A stretch of 64,000 nt of DNA from B1Sed10-231 sp046483385 (GCA_046483385.1 JAWODG010000026.1:1-64000), one strand, 5' to 3'. Counted from the first letter of the stretch, positions 51,186-60,044 are shown. Notes: a model not told the origin generated them from the letters alone. Made by a program: numbers and translations.

Positions 51186-52058
51186 ATGAACCAGCTTGTT
51201 TTCGGCATCCCCAAGGGTAGTCTGCAGCAATCCACCCAACAACTTCTCCTGAAGGCCGGCTACCGCGTCGAGTTCAGCCATCGCTCTTACTATCCGGCCA
51301 TCGACGATGACGAAATAGACGCCCGTCTCATCAGGCCCCAGGACATGTCCCGCTTTGTGGAGCGAGGCGTCCTGGACGCCGGCCTGACCGGCGCCGACTG
51401 GGTGGCGGAGAACGAGAGCGACGTCGTCAGCGTCTGTGACCTGGTTTACGCCAAACAAGAGCTGACGCCCGTCCGGTGGGTCGTGGCCGTCGCCGCGGAC
51501 TCGGACATCCAGTCGGTGGAGGACCTGCACGGCAAGCGTATCAGCACCGAGTTGGTCAACGTCACGCGTCAATACCTGGCGGAGCACGGCGTCGAGGCGG
51601 AGGTCGAGTTCAGCCACGGCGCGACCGAGACCAAGGTGCCCGACCTCGTGGACGGCATCGTGGAGCTGACCGAAACGGGCGCCAGCCTGCGCGCCAACAA
51701 ACTGCGCATCGTCGATACCGTCATGGAGAGCACCACGCAGCTTATCGCTTCACGCGAAGCGTGGGACGACAACTGGAAGCGCACCAAGATCGAGAACCTG
51801 GGCACGCTGCTCCAGGGGGCCGTCCTCGGCGAGAGCAAGGTGGGTCTGAAGATGAACGTCCCCAACGGCGCATTGCAGAAGGTGCTTTCCCTGCTGCCCG
51901 CCCTCCGCAACCCGACGGTCAATAACCTGGCCGACGAGTCCGGCTACGCCGTCGAAACGGTTCTGGACGAGACGGTCGCCCGCGACCTGATTCCGCGGCT
52001 GAAACGAGCCGGTGCCGAGGGCATCATCGAGTACGCCCTCAACAAGGTCATCCTGTAA
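51186..52058 (+). CDS. hisG: ATP phosphoribosyltransferase, long form
   Basis: The 290-residue enzyme catalyses the first step of histidine synthesis. It matches the long HisG form with a regulatory C-terminal domain: LVFGIPKGSLQQSTQQLLLKAGY at the N-terminus, the ERGVLDAGLTGADWV segment, DLVDGIVELTETGASLRAN as the PRPP site, and a C-terminal ACT-like domain from about residue 220. In the long form no HisZ is needed. It follows the EndoIII-like gene by 15 bases. Its end overlaps the end of the E2 gene on the other strand by 11 bases. Confidence 0.95.
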   Translation: MNQLVFGIPKGSLQQSTQQLLLKAGYRVEFSHRSYYPAIDDDEIDARLIRPQDMSRFVERGVLDAGLTGADWVAENESDVVSVCDLVYAKQELTPVRWVVAVAADSDIQSVEDLHGKRISTELVNVTRQYLAEHGVEAEVEFSHGATETKVPDLVDGIVELTETGASLRANKLRIVDTVMESTTQLIASREAWDDNWKRTKIENLGTLLQGAVLGESKVGLKMNVPNGALQKVLSLLPALRNPTVNNLADESGYAVETVLDETVARDLIPRLKRAGAEGIIEYALNKVIL

Positions 52059-53406
52059 CCCGCTCCGGCTCTTCCAGCAGTCCTTTGAGCGTTTGGAAGA
52101 ATTCCGCTGCCTGCACGCCGTCTATGGCCCGGTGGTCGGCGCTGATCGAGACATCCATCACGCGCCCGACCCAGATTTTCCCGTCCCCGGCCATCGGCTC
52201 CTCCCGGATGCGGCCGATGCCGATAATGCAGCTCTCCGGCGGGTTGATGATGGCCTGGAAGTAATCCACGCCGTACATGCCCAGGTTGCTGATCGTAATC
52301 GATCCGCCCTCGTATTGCTCCGGGATCAGGCGTTCTTCGCGCGCCGCCTCCGCCAGAGAGCGCAGCTCGGGCGCTATCTCCTCGACACTCTTGCGGTCGG
52401 CGCTTCGCACGACGGGGACAAAGAGCCCGTCCTCGACCGCCACCGCCACGCCCACGTTGCACTCGCGGTTCAGCACAACCGCATCGCCGTCGAAGCGTGC
52501 GTTCACACGCGGATGCTCCCGCAGAGCCAGACCCACCGCTCGCACGAGGAGGGCCGTGACCGTCAGCTTCACTGGTGATTCCTCCTTCAGTCGGGCCAGC
52601 AAATCCATGGCCCCGCCCATCTCAACCTGTCCCACCAGATAGAAATGCGGGACGGTTTGCTTGGACTCGGTCATGCGCTCCGCGATGGTCTGGCGCATGG
52701 GGGACAGCTCGATGCGCTCCCCCGCGCGCGCGGCCGGCAGGGCGACGCCCTCGGCGACCGCTCGCTCGACGTCCTCCCGGTCGACACGCCCCTCCGTGCC
52801 ACGAGCCACGGCGAGGAGGTCCACCCCCTGCTGGTAAGCGTACGCACGGGCTGTCGGCGTGAACGAGGCCCCCTCGAGTGCCCCGAGGTACTCCCTGATG
52901 TCGCGTTCTATGATGCGCCCGCCCGGGCCTGAGCCGCTCAGCGCTTCAAGGGCCACCATGTTCTCTTCGGCAACCTTTCGGGCACGCGGAGAGGCAAAGA
53001 TGCGTCCCGGGGGTCCAGCAGTCGCGAGCGCAGCCGAGGTCGCGGGCGCAGTCGAGGCCGCGGGCGCGGTTGCAGCGGTCCCCGTAGCGGGCTCCTCTGC
53101 CGGGGCTTCCACCTCGGCTTCAGCGGTCGGAGCCGCACCCGCTCCCAGGTCGTCCGGCAGCTCCTCATTCGGGTCGCCGACCACCGCTATGAGCTCGTTG
53201 ACGGCCACGGTTTCGCCCTCGTCCGCCAGTATCTTCCGCAGCGTGCCGGCGACGAACGCCTCCACTTCGAGCGTGGCCTTGTCGGTGGTCAACTCGTAGA
53301 GAACTTCGCCCTTCTCCACGGTGTCCCCTTCGGCCTTGTGCCACTTCTCGATGGTGCCTTCCTCCATTGTCTGCCCCAGGCGGGGCAAAAAGACGCGGTG
53401 CAGCAT
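52048..53406 (-). CDS. dihydrolipoamide acyltransferase (E2) of a 2-oxo acid dehydrogenase
   Basis: The 452-residue protein has one lipoyl domain at the N-terminus (lipoyl lysine K43 in TDKATLEVEA) and an Ala/Pro-rich linker. Two peripheral-subunit-binding-like segments follow (ASPRARKVAEEN with GGRIIERDI, and FTPTARAYAYQQ with RVDREDVE). The catalytic domain ends with DHRAIDG, the active histidine and aspartate. It is most like pyruvate dehydrogenase E2, but E1 and E3 genes are not in the window, so the complex is uncertain. The ATG has GGAG 9 bases upstream. Confidence 0.92.
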   Translation of the reverse strand: MLHRVFLPRLGQTMEEGTIEKWHKAEGDTVEKGEVLYELTTDKATLEVEAFVAGTLRKILADEGETVAVNELIAVVGDPNEELPDDLGAGAAPTAEAEVEAPAEEPATGTAATAPAASTAPATSAALATAGPPGRIFASPRARKVAEENMVALEALSGSGPGGRIIERDIREYLGALEGASFTPTARAYAYQQGVDLLAVARGTEGRVDREDVERAVAEGVALPAARAGERIELSPMRQTIAERMTESKQTVPHFYLVGQVEMGGAMDLLARLKEESPVKLTVTALLVRAVGLALREHPRVNARFDGDAVVLNRECNVGVAVAVEDGLFVPVVRSADRKSVEEIAPELRSLAEAAREERLIPEQYEGGSITISNLGMYGVDYFQAIINPPESCIIGIGRIREEPMAGDGKIWVGRVMDVSISADHRAIDGVQAAEFFQTLKGLLEEPERVTG

Positions 53407-53503
53407 GTCTGTCGGCTCCGGGAATGGTGTGGATTGATGCCGGTGCGTCGGTGGCTCACCGGAGAAGATATTCTACGCCAGCACATGCTCGGCCGCAAAC
53501 TCT

Positions 53504-54643
53504 TCAGCTCTCCGCCGGCCCGCCGCGGAAGAGCGGACGGCGGTGCATTGCGACGCTCGCGACCAGACCGAAGGCGGCATACGTCGTCAGCAGGGACGAT
53601 CCCCCGTAGCTGACCAGCGGCAGGGTGAGCCCCGTTATCGGGGCCAGGCGCAGGGAGATGGCCATGTGGAGGAACGCCTGCACAGCGAACAGCGACAGGA
53701 CGCCTCCCACCACGAGCCGGCCGAAGGGGTCCTCCGTCCGCCACATGACCAAGACCATGGACGAAGCGAGAACCACGTAGATGACGATGACGGGGGCGGT
53801 CCGTGCGAAACCCCACTCCTCCGCAATGACGGGGAAGATGAAATCCGTATGGCGCTCCGGCACGCGGCCGAGCCGGTTGAGCACCCCCCTGCCCCACCCC
53901 TGCCCGTCCATGCCGCCCGCGCTGATGGCCAGCATGGCCTGCTCGGCGTTGTACGATGCGCTCGATTCCGGGTTGGCGGCCGGGTTGAGGAAGCTTATCA
54001 CCCGGTCCTTCTGATATTGTTTCAGCACGCCCGGGGTGAACCACGCGCCGGCCAGCAGGACGCAACCCGCCACCCCCAGCAGAATGAGGTTCCGCCACCG
54101 AACACCTCCGAGGAAGGCAACGCCGCAGAAGACGGGAACCAGCATAACGGCCGACCCAAAGTCCGGCTGGATGACTATCAGCGCCATGGCCACTCCGGTC
54201 ATTCCGATGGGCACCAGGAGGTCCCGCAGACGCTTCCTGTGCTCCGGAAAACGGAAGTAGTCCGCCAGCGCCAACGCGAGCAGCAGCTTCATCGGCTCGG
54301 AGGGCTGAACGCGGAACAGCCCGAGGTCATACCACCGGCGGGCGTTGTTGACGATGAGCCCGAGAGGCGTCCAGAGGCCGACAAGCGCGAGTAACCCCAG
54401 CAGATAGAGCGGCAATGTGACGCCCGCCGCGTGCCGGTAGTCCACGACGGCAACCACGAAAAAGACGATGCACCCGAGGCCGCCGAACACGAGGTGTTTG
54501 ACCGCAAACGTCTGCGAATGCGAGCTCCAGATGAACGCGGCCCCAAGCCCGGTGAGAATAAGGGCCCCGATGGGGAGCGCCCAGGGCATGCGTCGCCATC
54601 GGATGCTGCCCGTCACCGCCCGAACTGTATCACGTAAGCTCAC
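53504..54643 (-). CDS. rodA: peptidoglycan glycosyltransferase RodA
   Basis: The 379-residue polytopic protein belongs to the SEDS family, which polymerises lipid II for lateral wall growth. Typical segments are RVQPSEPMKLLLALALA, QPDFGSA, PERHTDFIFPVIAEEWGF and the end PLVSYGGSSLL. The length and the context outside a division cluster favour RodA over FtsW. It starts with GTG at 54643, 3 bases after the stop of the GHMP kinase gene, with GGAG placed in that gene's end, so translation is coupled. Confidence 0.93.
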   Translation of the reverse strand: MSLRDTVRAVTGSIRWRRMPWALPIGALILTGLGAAFIWSSHSQTFAVKHLVFGGLGCIVFFVVAVVDYRHAAGVTLPLYLLGLLALVGLWTPLGLIVNNARRWYDLGLFRVQPSEPMKLLLALALADYFRFPEHRKRLRDLLVPIGMTGVAMALIVIQPDFGSAVMLVPVFCGVAFLGGVRWRNLILLGVAGCVLLAGAWFTPGVLKQYQKDRVISFLNPAANPESSASYNAEQAMLAISAGGMDGQGWGRGVLNRLGRVPERHTDFIFPVIAEEWGFARTAPVIVIYVVLASSMVLVMWRTEDPFGRLVVGGVLSLFAVQAFLHMAISLRLAPITGLTLPLVSYGGSSLLTTYAAFGLVASVAMHRRPLFRGGPAES

Positions 54644-54646
54644 AAC

Positions 54647-55870
54647 TCACTCCACCAGAGCCGCTCCGGCGGCGGAACGACAGAAGTAAACTTCGGCCTC
54701 GCCTTCCATATCGGGATGCTCCTCCAGGTATTCCCGTAGCGCCTGCTCGGCTATCCGGGGTTCCGACTCCGGGCGGGCCAGGCCGATGCAGCATCCCCGG
54801 AAGCCCGCGCCGCTGAAGCGCGCCCCGTACACACCCGAACACTCCCGCAGGACTCGGAACGCCGTGCGCAGGTAGTCGTTGCCGCACTCGTAGTTCTCCA
54901 CGGAGCTTCGACCGGACTCGTCCATCAGCCCACCGAAGGCCTCCAGGTCGCCGTCACGCCAGAGTTCGAGACCTCTGTGCACTCGCTCCTGCTCGCCGAA
55001 GTAATGCGCCGCGCGACGCCGCAGGGGCTCCGGCAACTGCTCGCCGTAATGGTCGAACGCTTCGGGCGGCACGGCCCGCAGAACCGGCACCGTTGGCACC
55101 TCCATGCCCGCGGCCTCGAGCAGACGCCGCGCCGCCTCCCGGCACTCGGCCACGCGCCGATTGTAATCGCTGTCCGACAACGGGAAGCGCAGTCCGCTGA
55201 ACAGGACAGCCACGGAAAACTCGTGCTTCCCGCCGAAGGGAATGAGCCGACTCTGCCCTGTCTGACAGTCAAGGTGCATCAAGTGCCGGGGGCGGCTCAG
55301 CAGGATGCTGGACTGGTCAAGGATTCCGTTGTTCAGGCCGATGTAGTCGTTCTCTATCCGACGGTCCAGCTCGATGTTCGCCTCGTCCGTGACGGACAGG
55401 CCATTGGCTTTCTCGAGCGCCAGCAGGTACGCCACCCCGGCCGCGGCGGACGAACTGAGACCACCCACGTTCTCGTATCCGTCAACGATGCCTCTGAACC
55501 CCACCCTCAGGTCGTGGTCTCTCCTCAGCGCGTGCACGGCGCCCCGCAGGTAGTCTGCCCAGTCGCCCGTCGGCTCGGTCTGCGGTGCTGTTAGAGACAC
55601 GCTTGCCGTCCCGGGGAACTGATGGCTCCGCACCTGCACGACCGCATCATCTTGAGGAGAAAAGCCCAGCAGCAACGACATATCCAGCGCCATGCCCGTG
55701 ACCTCGCCGAGTTGGTGGTCCACGTGAGCCCCGAGAGGACAGACGCGGTACGGGCTGCGCACGAGGGAAACGTCTTCGGGGGCCGCGCCCGTCCACTCCG
55801 CCACCTCTGGCCGGAGCGCGGCGGCACGGTCTTGCTCCCGTTCGGTCAGTTCCTGGAATTCCATGCGCAT
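54647..55870 (-). CDS. GHMP sugar kinase, galacturonokinase-like
   Basis: The 407-residue kinase has the GHMP motifs: a sugar-site PYRVCPLGAHVDHQ (about residues 40-53), the ATP loop GGLSSSAAAG (about 136-145), and a C-terminal GARFSGAGFRGCCIGL. Bacterial galactokinases have GR.NLIGEHTDY at the first site. The form SPYR.CPLGAH.DHQ, together with LLGFSP..D..VQ.RS..F, resembles the plant galacturonokinase GalAK as I remember it. The substrate is thus likely a galacturonate- or galactose-like sugar. Start at 55870 or, two codons later, at 55864. It is coupled to rodA. Confidence 0.75.
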   Translation of the reverse strand: MRMEFQELTEREQDRAAALRPEVAEWTGAAPEDVSLVRSPYRVCPLGAHVDHQLGEVTGMALDMSLLLGFSPQDDAVVQVRSHQFPGTASVSLTAPQTEPTGDWADYLRGAVHALRRDHDLRVGFRGIVDGYENVGGLSSSAAAGVAYLLALEKANGLSVTDEANIELDRRIENDYIGLNNGILDQSSILLSRPRHLMHLDCQTGQSRLIPFGGKHEFSVAVLFSGLRFPLSDSDYNRRVAECREAARRLLEAAGMEVPTVPVLRAVPPEAFDHYGEQLPEPLRRRAAHYFGEQERVHRGLELWRDGDLEAFGGLMDESGRSSVENYECGNDYLRTAFRVLRECSGVYGARFSGAGFRGCCIGLARPESEPRIAEQALREYLEEHPDMEGEAEVYFCRSAAGAALVE

Positions 55871-55890
55871 GCGTCTCCCGGGTAAGCCCG

Positions 55891-56481
55891 CTACCTCTTC
55901 TCGCCCTGCCGGGCGGCTCTGAACTTCGGCTCCAGGCGCCGGAGCAACCCGCTCAGGCGGCCGCGGACATCCTTCAGGTCGGCCTCGTTGGGGCGCTCCC
56001 CGATGTCGCCAAGCCGGCCCAGGGTGTTGGCCTCCCGGCGGGACTCCCCGTGGAAGCAACCCACCACCGGCCACTCCGCCACCACGGGTATGCCGGCATG
56101 TTCAAGGAACTGGCCCATGTACTTCAGCGCCGGCACCGCCTCCCGAATGCCGGTATGAGGACCGGCGTAGGTGCAGAACACGGCCGCGTAATGTCCGGGG
56201 CGTTCCGGCGCCGCCAGACGGACGTAATCATGCTCGCGCTGCTGCCGCTTCAGAAACTCCACCATGGGCTCCGCCGGCAGGAACTGATACACCGGCGCGC
56301 CCACGAGGATCAACTCATATTCGAGGTAGTCCAGGCTGAGGTCGGCGGTGACCTGCTCCAACCGTGCGGCATGACCGGAGGAGGCCAGTTCGTCGTGCAG
56401 GCTCTTCGCCACGCGTTCCGTGTTGCCCCCTCCGCTCCAGTAGAGCACTACGGCGTCGAAGGACAGCTTTCCTTGATTCAC
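55891..56481 (-). CDS. flavodoxin-family protein
   Basis: The 196-residue protein begins with the flavodoxin FMN-phosphate loop YWSGGGNTERVAKSLHDEL, then ELILVGAPVYQFLPAEP and AAVFCTYAGPHTG, the other two flavin-contacting loops. The C-terminal 40 residues are charged. No redox partner or domain is fused, so it is a single-domain flavoprotein of unknown partner. It starts with GTG at 56481, with GGGAG 6 bases upstream. A promoter lies upstream, and the kinase-rodA genes follow. Confidence 0.85.
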   Translation of the reverse strand: MNQGKLSFDAVVLYWSGGGNTERVAKSLHDELASSGHAARLEQVTADLSLDYLEYELILVGAPVYQFLPAEPMVEFLKRQQREHDYVRLAAPERPGHYAAVFCTYAGPHTGIREAVPALKYMGQFLEHAGIPVVAEWPVVGCFHGESRREANTLGRLGDIGERPNEADLKDVRGRLSGLLRRLEPKFRAARQGEKR

Positions 56482-56499
56482 GTTCCGCTCCCGGGCCGG

Positions 56500-56528
56500 T
56501 CTGTAGTGTAGGTCTACGAGGATAACAA
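56500..56528 (-). promoter_or_regulatory. sigma-70-like promoter of flavodoxin-kinase-rodA
   Basis: On the minus strand TTGTTA (56523-56528), 17 bases, TACAGA (56500-56505). The predicted start is about 12 bases before the GTG at 56481, a very short leader, so this call is tentative. Confidence 0.3.
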
Positions 56529-56560
56529 AGCGGCCTCCGCCCCGGCAACCGCATTCACTG

Positions 56561-56588
56561 TTGACGCCCCCCCTGGCCGCGGTAGAAT
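56561..56588 (+). promoter_or_regulatory. sigma-70-like promoter of the zinc-ribbon-thioredoxin pair
   Basis: TTGACG (56561-56566), 16 bases, TAGAAT (56583-56588), about 30 bases before the ATG at 56624. Confidence 0.55.
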
Positions 56589-56623
56589 ATATTCACTGAC
56601 AGAAACAAAGGAGGTCCCTACCG

Positions 56624-57148
56624 ATGGCGGAAGTGGAACTCAAGTGCCCCAGTTGTGGACGCGCCGTTCAACTGGGCGACATAGAGTGCCCGCACTGCGG
56701 AGTGAACCTGAAGAGCGGCGAGAGTTTTGAGGCGCGGGTCAAGCGCGCCCGCGGCAAGGCGAAGCACCCGGAGGGCCTTACGGGAGGGATATACGTCGGC
56801 GTAGCCATAGTCTTCCTCCTCCTTTCCCTCGCCGGATACTTCTACCAGAGCCGCATGGAAAGCGTCATCGAGGAGAAGCCGGAACTGTTCGTCCACTACA
56901 TCGAGGACCTCCAGCTCATTGAAGACTGGGAAGCCGCCGGGAGGTACGGGGACGCACGGAAGAAAGCTCAGGAACTGGCTGAACAGCTGCGACGCGAGGC
57001 CACCCGCATCAAGCCCAAACAGGCCTATGATCCGGACGCGAAGAAGGAGAAGTGGGACAAGCGGGGTGCCAAAAGACTGCTGAACAACCTGAGAGCGAAG
57101 GCGGAGCGCAAACTCGACGAGTTACCACAGGGGGAATCGCAGGAATGA
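56624..57148 (+). CDS. zinc-ribbon single-pass membrane protein
   Basis: The 174-residue protein begins with a zinc ribbon (C8-x2-C11 and C22-x2-C25), followed by a basic stretch, one transmembrane helix (about residues 54-74) and a charged helical C-terminal domain of about 100 residues. The ribbon is probably cytoplasmic and the helical domain outside. I do not recognise a family. Its stop overlaps the thioredoxin start (ATGA), so translation is coupled; a link to disulphide or redox handling is an inference from that. Confidence 0.75.
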   Translation: MAEVELKCPSCGRAVQLGDIECPHCGVNLKSGESFEARVKRARGKAKHPEGLTGGIYVGVAIVFLLLSLAGYFYQSRMESVIEEKPELFVHYIEDLQLIEDWEAAGRYGDARKKAQELAEQLRREATRIKPKQAYDPDAKKEKWDKRGAKRLLNNLRAKAERKLDELPQGESQE

Positions 57149-57477
57149 CCGAACAAGTGGCCGAGATCACTGACGAGAACTACGACGATGAAGTGGCCAA
57201 CTCCGATCTGCCGGTCGTGGTGGATCTCTGGGCTCCCTGGTGTGGTCCCTGCCGGATGGTCGCCCCCGTGATGGAGGACCTGGCCGAACAATATGAGGGG
57301 AAGGTGAAGGTCTGCAAACTGAACGTGGACGAAAACCCCGCGACGGCCGGCAGATTCGGCGTCAACGCTATACCCACCGTCCTGCTGATACAGGATGGCG
57401 ACGAAGTCAACCGTTTCGTCGGCGTTCAGCCCAAGGACAGCTATCAGGGCGCCATCGACGAACTACTCGAGGGCTGA
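57145..57477 (+). CDS. trxA: thioredoxin
   Basis: The 110-residue protein has the thioredoxin active site WCGPC (Cys33, Cys36), preceded by VVVDLWAP, and the cis-proline segment NAIPTVLLI. It is a single-domain cytoplasmic thioredoxin without a signal peptide. The ATG overlaps the stop of the zinc-ribbon gene; the open frame extends upstream but this start is supported by AGGA. A strong hairpin follows at 57511. Confidence 0.95.
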   Translation: MTEQVAEITDENYDDEVANSDLPVVVDLWAPWCGPCRMVAPVMEDLAEQYEGKVKVCKLNVDENPATAGRFGVNAIPTVLLIQDGDEVNRFVGVQPKDSYQGAIDELLEG

Positions 57478-57510
57478 TTGCCCCCGACTCAAAGGCGTTG
57501 ACGACGCGAA

Positions 57511-57550
57511 AGACAAGCGGACCGGGCCGCCTGGCTCGGTCCGCTTGTCT
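57511..57550. terminator. bidirectional rho-independent terminator
   Basis: Two arms of 17 bases (57511-57527 and 57534-57550) pair fully except for one G-T wobble, with a 6-base loop. It lies between the converging thioredoxin and rplQ genes. On the plus strand it is followed by a short T-rich stretch (57559 onward); on the minus strand by TCTTT. It probably serves both transcripts. Confidence 0.8.
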
Positions 57551-57577
57551 CCGTGTGGTTTTCTTGGGGACGCCTCG

Positions 57578-58222
57578 CTACTCGTCGGCGTCCTCGCCGG
57601 CCGCCTCTTCCTCGGACGACGCCTCGTCCGCGGGTCCCTCGTCCGCCGGGCCTGAAAGATCGACGGCGGGGGCCACCTCTTCCTCTTCGGCGCGTCCGGC
57701 CTCCTTTTCAACCAGTTCGAAGAGGGCCTGCGGCGCGTTGTCCCCCAGCCGGTTGCCGGTCAATTTCAGTGTTCGTTCTTGCCCGTTGATCTCGTAGGTA
57801 AACTCCGGGATCTCGCCCACGGCGGTGCCGATGGGGATGCCGAGCCGACTGCCGCTGAGCCGGACGATGCGGGTATAGCCACCGGGCCGGTCGGCGTATC
57901 GTTCGGCCAGGCATTCCTGCTCGCGCCAATCCCCCTCGCCGAACAGCTTCTGCACCATTTCCTTGTCCTGCAGGCGACCGAGCGCCATGCGGTAGTAGTG
58001 CAGGTACTTCGCCCGGTCGGCCGGATCGTCGGTGTCCCGGTAGGGCAGCGCGCGGCGGGCCAGAGTAATCAGGCGCTCCGCGAACCGTTGGACCTCCTTG
58101 GCTTTGGCCACCGTTGTGAAGATGCGTTCGTGCCGGAACAGGGAGCTGGCCATGTTCCTGCGCATGGCCTGGCGATGGCTGGGGCTTCTACTGAGCTTAC
58201 GGCCTTTTTTCCTGTGTCTCAT
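57578..58222 (-). CDS. rplQ: 50S ribosomal protein L17 with acidic C-terminal extension
   Basis: The first 120 residues match L17: RHRKKGRKLSRSPSHRQAMRRNMASSL and GGYTRIVRL. The protein is 214 residues long, against about 120-130 in most bacteria. The extra 90 residues contain a short conserved-looking segment (FTYEINGQERTLKLTGNRLG) and a highly acidic, probably disordered tail. L17 sits near the tunnel exit of the large subunit. It is the last gene of the alpha operon, after rpoA. Confidence 0.93.
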   Translation of the reverse strand: MRHRKKGRKLSRSPSHRQAMRRNMASSLFRHERIFTTVAKAKEVQRFAERLITLARRALPYRDTDDPADRAKYLHYYRMALGRLQDKEMVQKLFGEGDWREQECLAERYADRPGGYTRIVRLSGSRLGIPIGTAVGEIPEFTYEINGQERTLKLTGNRLGDNAPQALFELVEKEAGRAEEEEVAPAVDLSGPADEGPADEASSEEEAAGEDADE

Positions 58223-58269
58223 AGTCCGTTGCCTGTGGTCAGATCAGTCGTCTGTCAGTAAGGGCCGTC

Positions 58270-59280
58270 CTATTCTTCCTCTTCGTCTTCCTCTGCGAGC
58301 TGCCCGACCTCCAGGCCATGCTCTGCCAGACTTTCGGCCACCTCCTGTAGCGTGACTTCACCGAAGTTGCGCACGGCGAGCAGTTCGTCTTCCGACTTCT
58401 GCAGGAGGTCGCGCACCGTCTTTATCCCCTCGCCCTCCAGGCAATGGGACGCCCGGGCCGGCAGGTCGAGAGCGCTGATGGGCATGCTGAGCTTGGACTC
58501 GGGGACCTCGGGCTCCTCCAGGTGGCGCACCTCGGGTATCGGTTCCGGTTCCTCTTGCGGCAGCCGGCGGGAGAGCTCAAAGTACTGGACAAACGGGTTG
58601 AGGTGCTTCCGCAGGATCTTGCCCGATTCCACCAGGGCCAGCTCCGGGGAGACGGCCCCGTTGGTCTCGATCTGGACGATCAGCCGGTCGTAGTTCGTCC
58701 GGCGCCCCACGCGGGTATCCTCCACCCGGTAACTCACCTTGCGAACCGGGCTGAAGAGCGCGTCCACCGGCAGCAGCCCGATCTCCTTCGGAATCTCCAG
58801 CTCCTCCGAAGGTACGTAGCCGCGACCCTTGCGCACGGTCATTGTACAGGAGAAGTCCGCATCGCCCGTCAGCGTTGCGATCACGTGGTCGGGGTTCACG
58901 ATGTCCACGTCCGGGTCGGGCTCGATGTGCCCGGCGGTGACGGCGCCCTCCTCGTGCGCCTCAACGTGCAGTTCCTTCTCTTCGTCAGGATGCACTCGGA
59001 GCACGATTTCCTTGAGGTTCAGTATAATCTCCGGCACGTCCTCCCGGACGCCTTCGAGGGCGGTCAGCTCCTGCTGCACGCCATCTATGCGCGCCGATAC
59101 GACGGCCGCTCCCTCGATTGACGATAGCAAAACGCGGCGAAGGCTGTTGCCGATAGTGTGGCCGAACCCGCGCTCGAAAGGCTCCGCAGTGAACTCGCCG
59201 AAAGTATCCGTCAACGTGTCCCGGTCAACGGCCACCTGGAAAGGCAATTCCAGCCCGCGCCATCTGACTCTGACAGCCAT
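58270..59280 (-). CDS. rpoA: RNA polymerase alpha subunit
   Basis: The 336-residue subunit has the N-terminal assembly domain (FTAEPFERGFGHTIGNSLRRVLLSS) and the C-terminal DNA-binding domain with helix-hairpin-helix (ALDLPARASHCLEGEGIKTVRDLL and LAVRNFGEVTLQEV). The terminal EEDEEEE tail is unusual. The start is the ATG at 59280 with a GGAGAGAG site; an open extension upstream lacks one. It lies between rpsD and rplQ. Confidence 0.97.
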   Translation of the reverse strand: MAVRVRWRGLELPFQVAVDRDTLTDTFGEFTAEPFERGFGHTIGNSLRRVLLSSIEGAAVVSARIDGVQQELTALEGVREDVPEIILNLKEIVLRVHPDEEKELHVEAHEEGAVTAGHIEPDPDVDIVNPDHVIATLTGDADFSCTMTVRKGRGYVPSEELEIPKEIGLLPVDALFSPVRKVSYRVEDTRVGRRTNYDRLIVQIETNGAVSPELALVESGKILRKHLNPFVQYFELSRRLPQEEPEPIPEVRHLEEPEVPESKLSMPISALDLPARASHCLEGEGIKTVRDLLQKSEDELLAVRNFGEVTLQEVAESLAEHGLEVGQLAEEDEEEE

Positions 59281-59335
59281 GTATCTCTCTCCGGTTAGTC
59301 GTCGCAGAAAAAGCGTCTGAGCCCCCGGTTGCGAA

Positions 59336-59959
59336 TCATCGCGAGCACAATTCCACAACCAGACCCTCTTCGATGTCCACCGTCACGTCGCTGCGCACAG
59401 GCATGCGGAGCACACGGATGGTCAGGTCGGCCTCGTTCACTTCGAGCCATCCCCTCTCGGGATGCTCCGTCTCCTCGCGGTTGGCCCGGACCATGTCCAG
59501 TATGCTGTCCATCGGCTCCGGCCGGATCACGTCGCCCTCCTCAACAAGATAGTTGGGGGCGCGCACTTTGCGTCCGTTCACCTGGATGTGTCCGTGAGTG
59601 ACGAGCTGCCGTCCCTGGGCCCGCGAAACAGAGAACCCGGAGACCGTCAGCACGTTGTCCAGGCGCCGCTCCAGCGTCACCAGGAGGTTCTCCCCGGTGT
59701 TGCCGCGCTGCTGCACTGCGTCATCGAAGTAGCGGCGGAACTGCTTCTCGAACACGCCGTAGTAGCGCTTGCACTTCTGCTTCTCGCGCAGTCGAATGGC
59801 GTAAGCGCTGGGACGGCCACGCCGCCACCCGTGCATTCCGGGCGGCTTGCTGCGCCCTTCGATCGGGCACTTCGCCGTGTGGCACCGGGTTCCTTTCAGG
59901 AAGAGCTTCTCCCCTTCCCGCCGGCAGAGCCTGCACTTGGGTCCTGTATGTCTCGACAT
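59336..59959 (-). CDS. rpsD: 30S ribosomal protein S4
   Basis: The 207-residue protein matches S4: SRHTGPKCRLCRREGEKLFL with zinc-binding cysteines 9, 12, 26 and 31, then RQLVTHGHIQVNGRKV, the S4 RNA-binding motif, and the C-terminal VDIEEGLVVELCSR. S4 nucleates 30S assembly. The ATG at 59959 is chosen; a TTG at 59983 is in frame and also possible. It lies between rpsK and rpoA. Confidence 0.96.
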   Translation of the reverse strand: MSRHTGPKCRLCRREGEKLFLKGTRCHTAKCPIEGRSKPPGMHGWRRGRPSAYAIRLREKQKCKRYYGVFEKQFRRYFDDAVQQRGNTGENLLVTLERRLDNVLTVSGFSVSRAQGRQLVTHGHIQVNGRKVRAPNYLVEEGDVIRPEPMDSILDMVRANREETEHPERGWLEVNEADLTIRVLRMPVRSDVTVDIEEGLVVELCSR

Positions 59960-60044
59960 ATTCGTGATACCGTGTTCGCTCAAAGATTCCGCGTCCCGTC
60001 CCCTTCCGGCGCACCGGAAGGTCGGGACGACAGGGCCGGCCTAC

